Source: Amoebidium appalachense
Taxonomy: Eukaryota; Ichthyosporea
Direction of reading: 5' to 3'
Length of the DNA stretch: 64,000 nt
Assembly: GCA_963693365.1 (NCBI GenBank)
Contig: CAVNZM010000004.1
Location: 7,564,001-7,628,000 of the forward strand
The stretch's first letter is position 1. The number at the start of each line of letters is the position of its first letter. Made by a program: the position numbers and the translations under genes. The notes beneath the pieces are model-generated. The model was not told the DNA's origin. It made no database searches and was given only the letters and a program-made list of their open reading frames with translations. This document shows, one piece after another, positions 1-11,330 of this stretch.

Positions 1-31
1 TTTGGTCGTGCAAGTACAAGCTCGGGAACCG

Positions 32-67
<36 letters not shown>

Positions 68-1271
68 CGCTTCCCCCCTCTACCCTCCCTCCCTCCCCGG
101 TCCCCCCCCCCCCCCCCCTGCTGCTCCCCCCTCCCCTTCCCCCCGGCCCTATCCCCGCTGCCTCCCCCCCCCCCCTCCCCCCCCCCCCCCTCACCCCGGC
201 TGCTCGGCCCCCCCCCCCCCCCCCTTCCCCCCTCCCCCCGGGGGCCCTCTCTTGTCCACGTAGGCTCTTTCTTTTTAACTTGCTATGTGCGTGCATTGAG
301 TGTGGGAGTGCATGCATTTCTCGTTCTATTTCTGTGGGAGACCAGTGTGCCTTGTGTTTGACTTTGTGCCTGTTTCTATTTAGCTCGGTTGGAGAGGTGG
401 TGGAGGTGGCAGGGCATGTGGTGGGGAGGAGGGGAAATGGGAAAGGGGGAGGGGGGGGGGTCGGTGGGGGGGGGGGGGGGGGGGGGGGGGGGGGAGGTGA
501 GGTACGGGAGTTCTTTGAGTGAAGGGAGGGATGGTTTGCACTCTTAGGTAGGGAGGGCAAGTACTTTGTGGAAAGGCTTGCCTGTAGGCGCTTGAAAGTC
601 GGTGGTTACAGGTATGGGGGAGCCATGTTGCACAAAAACCATGGAATTAATGCAGACAAAGTAAGGAGGAAGGACAAGGAAAAGTAAACCCTGTTGTCTT
701 GGGGCACGGCCTTATTTCTGTTTTAGCTCCGGTTCACCCGCCCAGCAGGACTGCATAGATCAACATCGCTCGGAATTTGCTTTGCCAAGTGCGCACAGTG
801 TGTGATCATCATTACTACTCGGCCAACAACTTAAGATAAAAAAAATTTAGTGTACCACCCCTGTATCCAGTGTGAAGGAGCCATGTGTGCCACACCAGTT
901 ACGTACACAATTGTTAGATGACTACCCGTGATTCTTAAGGGCATGGTCTTATACACCACCCACACCGTCCCGTTACCTGTTTGCTGTTTCCGCCAATAGG
1001 AATTGAGGTATGCCCGGACAGCCAATAGACAATTACACAGCACAATGTGACCACATATTTGCAGGTGGCTGGCAGCCAATGATATCACAGTATTATTATA
1101 TTGTATTATTCTAAATCGACCAGTCCCAGCGAACCATGATTTGCCTCGGGGTGATAAATTAGTGTCTAACCAAATAGAGAGTTGACATCTCTCCCCGTCA
1201 CGAGCCTTCTCCAACCCAGAACACCTCCCAACTCCACATTAACCACAAAACAGTGGTGTCCCAGGCGGACC

Positions 1272-1316
<45 letters not shown>

Positions 1317-1507
1317 AGGGCCGGAGGGGAGGGAGGGGGGGGGGGGGGGAAATATGTTAGCACACGGGAGGCCGTGCATGCAAACATAGTGTTTGGTGAT
1401 TATTGGTTTTAAGTTGTGGAGGATCCCAGTGAGGCGAATATGTGGAATCTCAAAAGTACGGAAATTTCGGATATTGAGAGCCCCAGGGGACCGCGGGCCT
1501 GGGGGGA

Positions 1508-1548
<41 letters not shown>

Positions 1549-2520
1549 GGGGGGGGGGGAGGGGGGGGGAGGGGGGGGGGGGGGCTGAGGAGGGGCTCCG
1601 TTATTACCGACAGTGATCCCCCCTCCCTCCCCCGGGGAGGGGGCGGGGGAGGGGCTCCGTTATTACCGACAGTGATCCCCCCCCCCCCCCCCCCCCCCCA
1701 CCACCACCACCACCACCCGTCTTTACCCCCGGTCACTCTTCCCTTCCCCTCAACCGGGTTGCAGATGTTGACCAACGTCAAGTTCTCACCAGCTACAAGT
1801 GAATGCAATACAGCAGCTAGAGAGTCACAGCTGGTGCTTTTTTTGTTTTCCCTCCCCCCTCCCTCCCCCCCCCCCTCCCCTCCCCTCCCCCCCCCCCCTC
1901 TCTCCCCCCCCCCCCCCCCCTCCCCCCTTTGCCACACACACACACCGCAGCCGTTTCGAATTCACCGTCACCATATGATCTTCAACAGGAACAAACTTCA
2001 TATCACAAAAAAACACTCTACCACACCAAGCTATCATAGTGTCTACAATTCTCGGCTTTGAACCAACAATATTCAATACAAAGCTTTAAAGAATGTACCG
2101 AGGCTGTCAAAAGGTTTTAAATATTACGATAACCACCCCCCCCGGGCTGGGGGGGGGGGGGGGGGGGGGATGGGGGGAGGGGGGATGACTCAGGGGGAGG
2201 GGTTTAGGGGGGAACGAGGTAGGGGGAGGAAGGTCCTTCCACTTCCGGGTGCCCAACTTGAAAAATATTCTTTGGAAGACAATGTTTCCTTCTTGGCTCT
2301 TGCCTAAAACGACCCGAAGAGTTTGTGTGGCTTCCGTATAGAACGAAATCATATAGAAAGGAATCATTATGTGTGTGTGCGTCACAAGGCAGAGAAACAG
2401 TGTGTGTTTTAGAATGCGAGTGCCACACGATGTGTGTTTCTGCAGCGTTTTGTGCATGTGCATACCGGTGTGCGTGCCTTTGTATGCGTGGGTCAAATGG
2501 TGCTGTGTACGTGTGTCACG

Positions 2521-2596
<76 letters not shown>

Positions 2597-2617
2597 CGCG
2601 CGCGCGCGCGCGCGCGT
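2521..2617. repeat. (GT)n followed by (GC)n microsatellite
   Basis: About 73 bases of pure GT dinucleotide run directly into about 20 bases of alternating GC, then GT again. The whole block is alternating purine-pyrimidine. Confidence 0.95.
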
Positions 2618-3070
2618 GTGTACGTTTGTGTGTGTGTTGTGTGCATCCGACTCGAAACGAAAAACCAACACCGGCACACGTCAAATATATACATCCCGCA
2701 TAATAGCAGCCTGTACTTGTACCTACGTATCATATCCCCCTCATCCCCTTTTCCCCTCCCCAACCCCAACCCTTAATAGAGAAACAACCAGAAAGAAAGA
2801 AAGAAAGAAATAATCATCAGGAAAGAATGAATGGGCGAAAAAGAAAAAAAAGCGGAAGAGAGAGAAAAAAAAAGAAAGAACTTGGGGGGGGAAGGGAGGG
2901 GGGAAGGGGAGGGGGGGGAAGAAACTACAAAAAACACCTTGCACACAACCCCAGATGTCCCCTCCCCCCTCCCCCCTCCCCTCCCTGGACACCCCTCCTC
3001 TGTGGAGGGCAAAAAAAAACGCCTCAGTGGAGGCTCATCTCTATTGAAGAGGGACACCGAACTCCCGGGG

Positions 3071-3102
<32 letters not shown>

Positions 3103-3239
3103 CACACACAAACAGACACACGCACAAACACACACACACACACATACACATTCTTGAAAACCCAAGCACCGTGACATATACCCCACACACAAACACACAC
3201 GCACACACATACCAACCCTCCTTTCCAACCCCTCCCCCC

Positions 3240-3386
3240 CCCCCTCCCCCCCCCCCCCCCCCCCTCTCTCTCTCTCTCTCTGTCACAAATGCACTCGCAC
3301 ACACATATACACTGTGACACGCACACACACACACCGTGTTATCTCTCTCAATCTCTCTCTCTCCCTCTCTCTCTCTCCCTCTCTCC

Positions 3387-3463
<77 letters not shown>

Positions 3464-3650
3464 CCCCGGCCCCTCCCCCCCCCCCCCCCCCCCCCTCTCT
3501 CTCTCTCTCTCCCTCTCTCTCTCTCTGTGTCTCTCTGTCTGTTTTTCTCTCTCCCTTCCCCCTCCCCCTTTCTCACTTCCGTTCTCTCTCTCTCTCTCCC
3601 CCCCCCCCTCTCTCTCCCCTCTATCTTTCTCTCTTTCTCTCTTTCTGTGT
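3240..3650. repeat. (CT)n / poly-C compound microsatellite
   Basis: CT dinucleotides with interspersed C runs. The core at about 3399-3460 is an almost pure CT tract. The opposite strand is a long polypurine GA tract. Confidence 0.95.
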
Positions 3651-3750
3651 GTTAACGTACGCGTTTCACTCAATGATTTCTGTGACTCAATTCATATTAG
3701 GTCACCTTTATTGAGGTTTCTTTTGTTGTGGCAGCCGAGATATCAACTTA

Positions 3751-3845
3751 TCGTTTCCACTCCTGCGTTTAGTGTTTATTTGTATTTTTATACCTTTGGA
3801 ACGACGTCCGTAATCCAGTGAGCCTACTTCTCATTTGAGTGACTC
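3751..3845. repeat. Dispersed repeat, copy 1 (second copy at 12338-12428)
   Basis: About 90 bases beginning CACTCCTGCGTTTAGTG and ending TTTGAGTGACTC match the stretch at 12338-12428 with only a few substitutions, in the same orientation. Family unknown. It lies close to an AT-rich region with a small palindrome around CGAGATATC at 3901-3921. Confidence 0.8.
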
Positions 3846-4347
3846 GAATTTTTATATTTTTATAATGACTTTATTGATATGCTCAGCAAATAGAAGCCAT
3901 CGAGATATCACCGATATCTCGGAGAAGAAAATACAAAAGCCCTCACTCTCTGAATCAATGACGGAGGAGATAACGATTTAAATAATCATACACCCTAGAA
4001 AACGTTTTTTTTCTCTCTTTTGACTGGATTTATTCGACGGAAAGATATGCAAGTATGCACGGCATACTGAGAAGGCAATAAAAACTTCACGAGTTATCCA
4101 GTAACCGTGAAGTGCGTACTGAGACCTGAACACTGTGTGAAAATCATAAAATACTCAATGTGACGACCAACAGAATATAACAAAAAGTCTAAAGTGGTCA
4201 CATTGCCAGCCAGTGTAGCAGACACCCGTAGGGAAAGAGGTAAAACGCGACATAAAAACTCACACCTATGAACATGCTTGCGATTAAAAAGTTCAGCACA
4301 AAAGTGGCACCAGCGGCGATGAAACAAAAATTACAACGCCACTGCAC

Positions 4348-4764
4348 TGTTGGAGTGCAGACTTACGCTCACTCCACAATATGTGTATGTTAGCTTTACA
4401 ATTGGTTCCGTGTACACAGACACACGCTGACACTCGATCACCACATGCACATCTGCATAGTTGAGGAATGTTGCCAATTGTGTTTTGACTGCAAACGATT
4501 GGTTCACTGGTCCCAGAGATCTCTAAATGAAAGTAACCAATCCGATTAGCGCCTGGCATCCGGATTACATTCCAGACTGCTGCCCCACGGGTATATAAAC
4601 CACGGCTCTGCCAGGTGCAGAAATGGAGTTAAGTCATGGAGTTCAGTCATGGAGTTCAGTCATGGAGTTCAGTCATGGAGTTAACACACTGAAAGCAGTA
4701 AAAAACGGGTCAGCGCCCAAGCGCGCCACGACGACCCTAGTCACAGCGGACTCTACTTCCAACA
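4348..4764 (+). repeat. LTR 1 of the three-LTR element
   Basis: 417 bp. It contains a TATA box (TATATAAA at 4592-4599) and then, from about 4623, a tandem array of a 13-bp unit, ATGGAGTTCAGTC. A short frame opens at ATG 4623 inside this array and runs 76 codons across the LTR end into the internal segment. This is the position of a gag start, but I recognise no gag domain. Confidence 0.9.
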
Positions 4765-5067
4765 GGGTTATGGGCCCAGACACGACACCGCGGCCTCTAA
4801 CTTCACGTCCCCTACGACGCCTTGAACGGAGGAGCCCAGAAACCGACTTCTAGGCTGTACCCTACACCCGCGAGCGTATTTCCGTGAAGTAGAGACTTTC
4901 GCTTCCACAAACTCCATCCGCAGCAGCCTGCGACATCAACGTCAAGTATTCCACTTCATTGGCGGGGCACGCACCACAGTGGAATGCACACCCCGGTCTA
5001 CCCTGCAAGCAGCCACACTCACTCTCTCTTCTCTAGTGGTGTGTACACTTCTCCAATTGGGTAGGGG

Positions 5068-5497
5068 TGTTGGAGTGCAGACTTACGCTCACTCCACTAT
5101 ATGTGTATGTTAGCTTTACAATTGGTTCCGTGTACACAGACACACGCTGACACTCGATCACCACATGCACATCTGCATAGTTGAGGAATGTTGCCAATTG
5201 TGTTTTGACTGCAAACGATTGGTTCACTGGTCCCAGAGATCTCTAAATGAAAGTAACCAATCCGATTAGCGCCTGGCATCCGGATTACATTCCAGACTGC
5301 TGCCCCACGGGTATATAAGCCACGGCTCTGCCAGGTGCAGACATGGAGTTAAGTCATGGAGTTCAGTCATGGAGTTCAGTGATGGAGTAAAGACATGGAG
5401 TTCAGTCATGGAGTTAACACACTGAAAGCAGTAAAAAACGGGTCAGCGCCCAAGCGCGCCACGACGACCCTAGTCACAGCGGACTCTACTTCCAACA
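5068..5497 (+). repeat. LTR 2 (middle) of the three-LTR element
   Basis: 430 bp. It is 13 bp longer than the outer copies because it holds one more unit of the ATGGAGTTCAGTC array, with a few private changes in that array. TATA box present. It is followed directly by the primer-site sequence. Confidence 0.9.
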
Positions 5498-5717
5498 GGG
5501 TTATGGGCCCAGACACGACACCGCGGCCTCTAACTTCATTAGAGACTTTCGCTTCCACAAACTCCATCCGCAGCAGCCTGCGACATCAACGTCAAGTATT
5601 CCACTTCATTGGCGGGGCACGCACCACAGTGGAATGCACACCCCGGTCTACCCTGCAAGCAGCCACACTCACTCTCTCTTCTCTAGTGGTGTGTACACTT
5701 CTCCAATTGGGTAGGGG

Positions 5718-6134
5718 TGTTGGAGTGCAGACTTACGCTCACTCCACAATATGTGTATGTTAGCTTTACAATTGGTTCCGTGTACACAGACACACGCTGA
5801 CACTCGATCACCACATGCACATCTGCATAGTTGAGGAATGTTGCCAATTGTGTTTTGACTGCAAACGATTGGTTCACTGGTCCCAGAGATCTCTAAATGA
5901 AAGTAACCAATCCGATTAGCGCCTGGCATCCGGATTACATTCCAGACTGCTGCCCCACGGGTATATAAACCACGGCTCTGCCAGGTGCAGAAATGGAGTT
6001 AAGTCATGGAGTTCAGTCATGGAGTTCAGTCATGGAGTTCAGTCATGGAGTTAACACACTGAAAGCAGTAAAAAACGGGTCAGCGCCCAAGCGCGCCACG
6101 ACGACCCTAGTCACAGCGGACTCTACTTCCAACA
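5718..6134 (+). repeat. LTR 3 of the three-LTR element
   Basis: 417 bp, the same length as LTR 1 and almost identical to it, including AATATGTG where LTR 2 has TATATGTG. It ends in TTCCAACA, followed directly by the TGCAC target duplication and the second half of the LINE fragment. Confidence 0.9.
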
Positions 6135-6544
6135 TGCACAACTTCCCAGGCAATATCAACATCAGAGCACCATACTACAGACTTATCTACTAGGGTGGTA
6201 TCCATACGTACAGCAGGAGAAATAAATCCTGCCAAAGCTCCCAAAAAGCGATAATGATCAGTACGGTGTTGCCTAAGGAACATAACACATGCCGAGTGAG
6301 TTTTACCTTTGATTTCTTTATCAGAACGAGAAAGAAACTTATACTGCGTAACTATGGTAATAACGCGAAAAGGCAGAAAAAACAGGAAGAGTTAAGAAAG
6401 AGGGAGTGAGAATCTGATAGCGAGAGGAAGAATCAGGTTGAAAGAGGGTAGGCTGAGGACATTCAGAAGTAGCGTTGGTGAATCGGGGGGGAAGAGGGAT
6501 GGAGGGAGGGGGGGGAAAGAAAGCATAAAGAGGGTGACCATCAG

Positions 6545-7540
6545 CTGGTATCCTAACTAAATGAAAACAAAAACGAAGAGACAATTCCTCCATACGAAAA
6601 ACACCAGACGACAATCCAAACATACTGATTACTGGGAGGCACAAACCGAGTACGAAACAAAGTGCGCAGTGCAGTACCCTGAAAATCGTCGAACTCTTTC
6701 AGCGCCACGGCCACCTCACGAGGTGGGGCGCAGGCCAATAGCGGAAGTCCATATTCGAAAGTCGGCCGTAACAAAAGTTTTATAGTAGAGAAGAAGGTTC
6801 GCAGGATGGATCACAGACTCCCGTTGAAACATATTTGACGCATCGGATGTGAAGCTTACCCTTCGCACGAGCGATCCGTGCCGTGAGGAGCTTGCGGAAA
6901 TCAATACCCCGTGCAGTAAAAGGAACACCCAAATAGTCATAGAGGTGCTCTGAACAGGAATAGGAAGACCGGCCAATCGAAAGGAAGCGTTGTTCGAAAA
7001 AGTAGCACACTTTGCAATTCCGACTGTCATGAGATTCTCGGTGCACCATTGATCCACCTGACGAAGCATCTGGTGCATGACATCTTCGGTCAAGGAACAA
7101 AGAACAACATCGTCCGCAAAAAGGAGACCCGGTACACGGCGGGTATGCAGTTGGCCAAAGGGTTCGAGGGCGCACTGCCAGGCTAAATCGTCATTGAAAA
7201 CGTCAAACAACAACGGACTCAGGAGGGACCCCCGCTGCAGAAGACCCCGAGAACGGGAAAAACCGGGTGTTAATGTTCCATTGACCGCCGCTCGTCCGCG
7301 AGTGGTACTATCGAACAGCGCTTGCAGAAGACGGCCAAAGGGGGCTGGTAAGCCCCGCATAGCCAGCTTATGCCATAACAAACCAGTGGGTACGGTGTCG
7401 TAGGCGTTCTCAAGATTGATGAAGACAACGTGCGGAGAGCCAGAAGTAACGGATTCATGGAGTAACAGGCTGTGAGTATAACACGGATAGGCATGACGAA
7501 AGCCCCCTTGAAGGGAAGAAAGACGGAACACGGCGTTTAA
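6545..7540 (-). pseudogene. Decayed LINE reverse transcriptase
   Basis: Minus-strand remnant of a non-LTR reverse transcriptase. Visible blocks in order are a VFINLENAYDTV segment (palm motif A), RGLL..GSLLSPLLFDVF (the region around motif B), and LLFADDVVLC with the catalytic FADD (motif C). Then come a DYLGVPFTARGIDF block and a FEYGLPLLA block. The last two sit in different reading frames, so at least three frameshifts are needed between about 6960 and 6765. It is diverged from the open copy at 29001-31568, which has the same block order. Ends are approximate. Confidence 0.85.
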
Positions 7541-7767
7541 AGAATCGACGCCTAGTAAACTCGGTAAACATACCGTGGCTCAACAGGTAGTAAATAGATA
7601 CGTCACGATCAGGATTATCTAAATAAGCCAGGCTTCTAATTTCTAACGGAATAATCTGAGATAAAGAAATACATCTATCTAAGTGTTTACGAGGCCGGCA
7701 AGACCAAGGCTATGTCCATACTAGCCGACCCCAGACCCCAGACTGCTCCCAGCCGAACGAAACCCCC
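7541..7767. other. Spacer between LINE remnant and LTR element
   Basis: No gene seen. The last 80 bases, just before the LTR element, can be read in frame with the LINE C-terminus on the other side (11331 on) once the LTR element and one CCCCC are removed. They may be the upstream part of that LINE, but I cannot confirm it from protein motifs. Confidence 0.4.
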
Positions 7768-8240
7768 TGTAAACAACTGTACACATGAGCTGTACATGCT
7801 TACTAAAGAATGTGATCTACTAGCATACGATTCGTTCTTTGTCATGAATATCACATAAATATTATGTCCGCACCAATAGGACTCACTCCGACCTAACCAT
7901 GTATGATTCTATTGCTGCATACCACATAAACGAAGTGGACCAATAAGAGGTTTGCATATATAGGACGAAGGTCTGACTGGCTCGGACCGCACCAGAATCA
8001 CGAATGGCATGTTGCCACCCGCGCTGGCTGCGGATGAACCAATCCTGGGCCTTGATCCGAAACCTGGGGGCTATATATTGGCAAGGCCGTCCCAGTAAGG
8101 GGATCACATCAGTGAAGTCTGAGACAGACTGACGGTCCATAGTAAAAGCAACCTGGCCGCGTGTGCCTTTCTACCCGTTCTCTGTCTTTATTTTGATTCA
8201 GTTGTACTCTGCCTTATCCTAACTAGTCCAACTGTTTACA
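7768..8240 (+). repeat. 5' LTR
   Basis: 473 bp. TG...CA ends, strongly similar to 10842-11325 throughout. The sequence GGGGGCTATATATTGG near 8065 may be the core promoter. Confidence 0.9.
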
Positions 8241-10841
8241 TTGGCGACCGCGCAGTTCAAGAATTTCGCATCCTTCGAATCTCACATCTTTCAATCAGTT
8301 CAAGAATCTCACATCTTTCAATCAGCTCAAGAATCTCCCATGGCCGATCACAAATCCTTTTTACCACGATGATAGGCACATCTTTCCTTGTCCGGCTTAG
8401 AATATATACACCGACAAGTTTGAAGTGGCCAGCCCACCTACACGGAAAGAATTGAAAGCATGTAAAACTTCTTTTGCTACGACACAAAAAAAAATGTGAA
8501 GAAAAACGAATACACAACGAAACAACGAATACACGAACAAACGAATAAAGAATTGCTAACGAAGCAATGAACCAACGAAAAACGAACCATCACGAATACA
8601 CAACGAAATAACGAATCAACGACAAACGAATGCATAGAGGAAATACGAAATGAATGCAACACGAAAACAAAACGAAGTAACAAAGTTATCAAACGACGAA
8701 AAACGAAAAACGAAAGCAAAATGAAATGGAAACGCGAAAATGAAAAGAACGAATGCACAACACTGCTTAGGTTGCAATGCACACGGCCCCCTCTATGTTA
8801 CGAAGAAAAGAAAACCGTTGCCCTTGCGTGCATTGCGCTATTGCCCACTGTCATCGTGTCCATGCCACCGCGTGCACGTCCACACTCGCAACCCAGATGC
8901 ACAACCACTTTCAGCACGAATGCATTTAAAGAAGAAGATAGTCGCTGTTCCTATAGCATGTAGGACATAAGGTGCTGTGAAAGTAGTTTTGCATGCATGC
9001 TTCGAATTTCTTGCTGTTGTCGAATACAGCATACCCCATAGTTTAGCGCACAGGATGCACAACATGCGCATGAATGTATGCTGGCATGCCTAAACACATT
9101 ACGAACATATGCCTCATGTATGGCCCTTCCTGGTGCCATGCCCCAACGAATTTGCACTCTTGGTCCACAGAACTTCATGTAATAAAGTCGATGCAGAACT
9201 TTTGTTCATGCATGTGAAAAACAAACGAAGGTGTTGGGTACGGATTTTAAGGTGATTGCCCGTCTGTGGGTAACATACGAATTACACTGTCAAGCCTTGC
9301 ACTAGCTGCTGGCACACCCCCACCTGTCCAGAACAAAAGAATGTGGTATGGGCACCGTTCCCTCACAACCCCAGCATACAGTGTCAGTATTTTGGCTGGA
9401 AGCCTTTCAGTTTCGAATAACGAATACCCTCCTTCACTACTGAAGAAAGTGACGTGGAAGACGAATATGAATACGAATGCAAGGTGTTGTTGACTAACAC
9501 ATCGGACCATCATGTGTACCTAGGCCCTGGTACGGAGGTGACCATGTTATTCCCTTGCAATATGATGACACTGTAGCAATTTAGCACGTGCATACCCCAC
9601 CAATGGGCACAGGCGGGAGACAACCCTGCAAGCTGCCTTATTGGGCACCTCTGCTAAAACGAATATTCTTCTCACGAAGGAACAGAAGAATGTCACGAAC
9701 ACGAACCACACACTCCCCAGGCAGCTACTTACGTCTGATGTATGAAAGTAGTAGGTGTGTGAATGGGGTAAACTTCATGAACACCAACACGAAAGAAAGC
9801 ACAGCACAAAGCAGTTCCACGAACACGAATGGTTTTGGTTTTCCACACATTAACGAACAGAACCAACAGTAGGGCCACCTACAAAAGAAGCAGAGGATGG
9901 GGCACCATCCAGACCTGCACTGGAGGATATGAAGATACGAAGCGCGCTCACGAAGTTGCTTACAAACGAAAGGGCGACTGTGACGACTTTTCTTTTTAGG
10001 CCAAGCCTCCAGAATAATGTATTATGCCTGGAATCCCCCTGCTCAACGAAAATCGCTGGCTCATGGGATACGAAAACTGCTCACGAATAGAAGCATGTGT
10101 TTCTGATCACGAATAAGGCTTGCTTTGCCTACCCTCGTCTTATGAATTATGAACCGGGTTTTTACTGGTTCTAACGGGCTGATATATTTCTTTATGTCAC
10201 CCAACGAAGAACACTTAGGGCATTTTTATTCATGTTTTTCCCAGCTCCGATGATGCAGGGTTAAAGCAGAAAGGAAAGAAGTGCTCTTTGTTCATGGAAG
10301 AAGCGGCCTTTCCGGCCATGGTGACTCGCCTTACAGTCTTAAGGTAGAACCGGGATAAGGAGCAGCAGCTAAGCCTTGACGCTATCCACCACTACCTGAG
10401 CTACGAAGTGACCTAAGGCTTGAGTTATATTCATTATCGAATGTTTGGTATGATCATTCATCCACACAACCAAATTACTCGCAATTGAAAACGAATCTGC
10501 GGGAGTATCCTAAAAAGGAAAAATTCCCAAAAAGGAAAATACTACTTCTACAGAAAAGCCAAGCACAGAGACGAAGGCTTAGCGAATAATTCGCACACAC
10601 ACTCTGCAACAATCTTAGCCACGAAAATGAAAACACAGAAGAATGCTGCATGAATTTAAGTTTTGGAAAATGAAGAAGTGCTCATAGACGTGCACAACTC
10701 TATTCAACCGTCCTTGCTCTGTTCTGCCCAGCAGCTCCGAGTAGGCGCACAAGAATTCTCGCTGAAGGTTGTTTATCGCCTCTCAGCCCTGGTGGTTTCA
10801 ACTTGTCTAACGACACCACCAGGCTCCCGACAAGGGGGGAG
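8241..10841 (+). other. Internal region of LTR element, ACGAA-rich, no pol
   Basis: 2.6 kb without recognisable retrotransposon proteins. The pentamer ACGAA (often AACGAA or ACGAAT) recurs very densely, especially at 8505-8760 and again scattered through 9420-10640. The longest frames are about 80-100 codons, for example from ATG 9588. They look low-complexity and match nothing I recognise. Confidence 0.75.
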
Positions 10842-11325
10842 TGTAAACAACTGTACACATGAGCTGTACATGTTTACTAAAGAATGTGATCTACCAGCAC
10901 ACGATTCGTTCTTTGTCATGAATATCACATAAATAATATGTCCGCACCAATAGGACTCACTCCGACCTAAGAATTGAAACATATATGATTCTATTGCTGC
11001 ATACCACATAAACGAAGTGGACCAATAAGAGGTTTGCATATATAGGACGAAAGTCTGACTCACTGGCTCGGACCGCACCAGAATCACGAATGGCATGTTG
11101 CCACCCGCGCTGGCCGCGGATGAACCAATCCTGGGCCTTGATCCGAAACCTGGGGCCTATATAACAAAGCCGTCCCAGTACGGGGATCACATCAGTGAAG
11201 TCTGAGACAGACTGAGTCGGCCCATAGTAAAAGCAACCTGGCCGCGTGTGCCTTTCTACCCGTTCTCTGTCTTTATTTTGATTCAGTTGTACTCTGCCTT
11301 ATCCTAACTAGTCCAACTGTTTACA
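10842..11325 (+). repeat. 3' LTR
   Basis: 484 bp copy of the 5' LTR with small insertions and deletions (for example GAATTGAAACATATATG at about 10971). This suggests some age since insertion. It ends TGTTTACA. Confidence 0.9.
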
Positions 11326-11330
11326 CCCCC

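Larger units (their letters stand above)
1..4000. repeat. Gene-free simple-sequence region
   Basis: No convincing gene. The stretch alternates C runs (about 34-66, 100-240, 1679-1699), G runs (450-494, 1287-1313, 1510-1584), a (GT)n(GC)n tract (2521-2617), CA-rich DNA (3070-3215) and a long (CT)n tract. Long open frames here are only Pro/Gly, Val/Cys, His/Thr or Ser/Leu runs forced by the repeats. Unique AT-richer sequence at 540-1240 and 1950-2450 holds several CCAAT or ATTGG boxes but no exon I can support. Confidence 0.75.
4348..6134 (+). mobile_element. Three-LTR miniature retrotransposon (TRIM-like), copia-type priming
   Basis: Three near-identical terminal repeats lie at 4348-4764, 5068-5497 and 5718-6134. 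They are separated by internal segments of 303 and 220 bp. Each repeat starts TGTTGGAGTG and ends CTTCCAACA, giving the 7-bp inverted ends TGTTGGA/TCCAACA. The whole block is flanked by TGCAC at 4343-4347 and 6135-6139, a 5-bp target duplication. Directly after LTR 1 and LTR 2 comes GGGTTATGGGCCCAG, the complement of the anticodon stem-loop of eukaryotic initiator tRNA-Met. That is the half-tRNA priming known for copia. A purine-rich GGGTAGGGG precedes LTR 2 and LTR 3. There is no gag-pol, so it must be moved by a partner element. The second internal segment lacks 83 bp present in the first. Confidence 0.9.
4005..6249 (-). mobile_element. LINE 3'-end fragment, interrupted by an LTR miniature element
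   Basis: On the minus strand this is the 3' end of a non-LTR retrotransposon. It carries a C-terminal peptide with a Cys/His cluster (RRWC..C....NRKH..RC), a short 3' UTR and an A-rich tail, seen here as the T run at 4005-4012. The same sequence occurs uninterrupted at 28083-28528. Here it is split at 4347/6135, and the two halves join perfectly in the intact copy (GCCACTGCACAACTTCCC) once the inserted block and one copy of TGCAC are removed. I found no clear target-site duplication for the LINE fragment itself. It is 5'-truncated and non-functional. Confidence 0.85.
7768..11325 (+). mobile_element. Non-autonomous LTR retrotransposon
   Basis: Complete structure: 5' LTR 7768-8240 (473 bp), internal region 8241-10841 (2,601 bp) and 3' LTR 10842-11325 (484 bp). 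Both LTRs begin TGTAAACA and end TGTTTACA, a perfect 8-bp inverted repeat. CCCCC on both sides (7763-7767 and 11326-11330) is the 5-bp target duplication. TTGGCGACCGCGCAG follows the 5' LTR where a primer site should be, and the polypurine tract CAAGGGGGGAG precedes the 3' LTR. No gag, protease, reverse transcriptase or integrase can be read in any frame, so it would depend on an autonomous relative. The primer tRNA is not identified. Confidence 0.9.
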
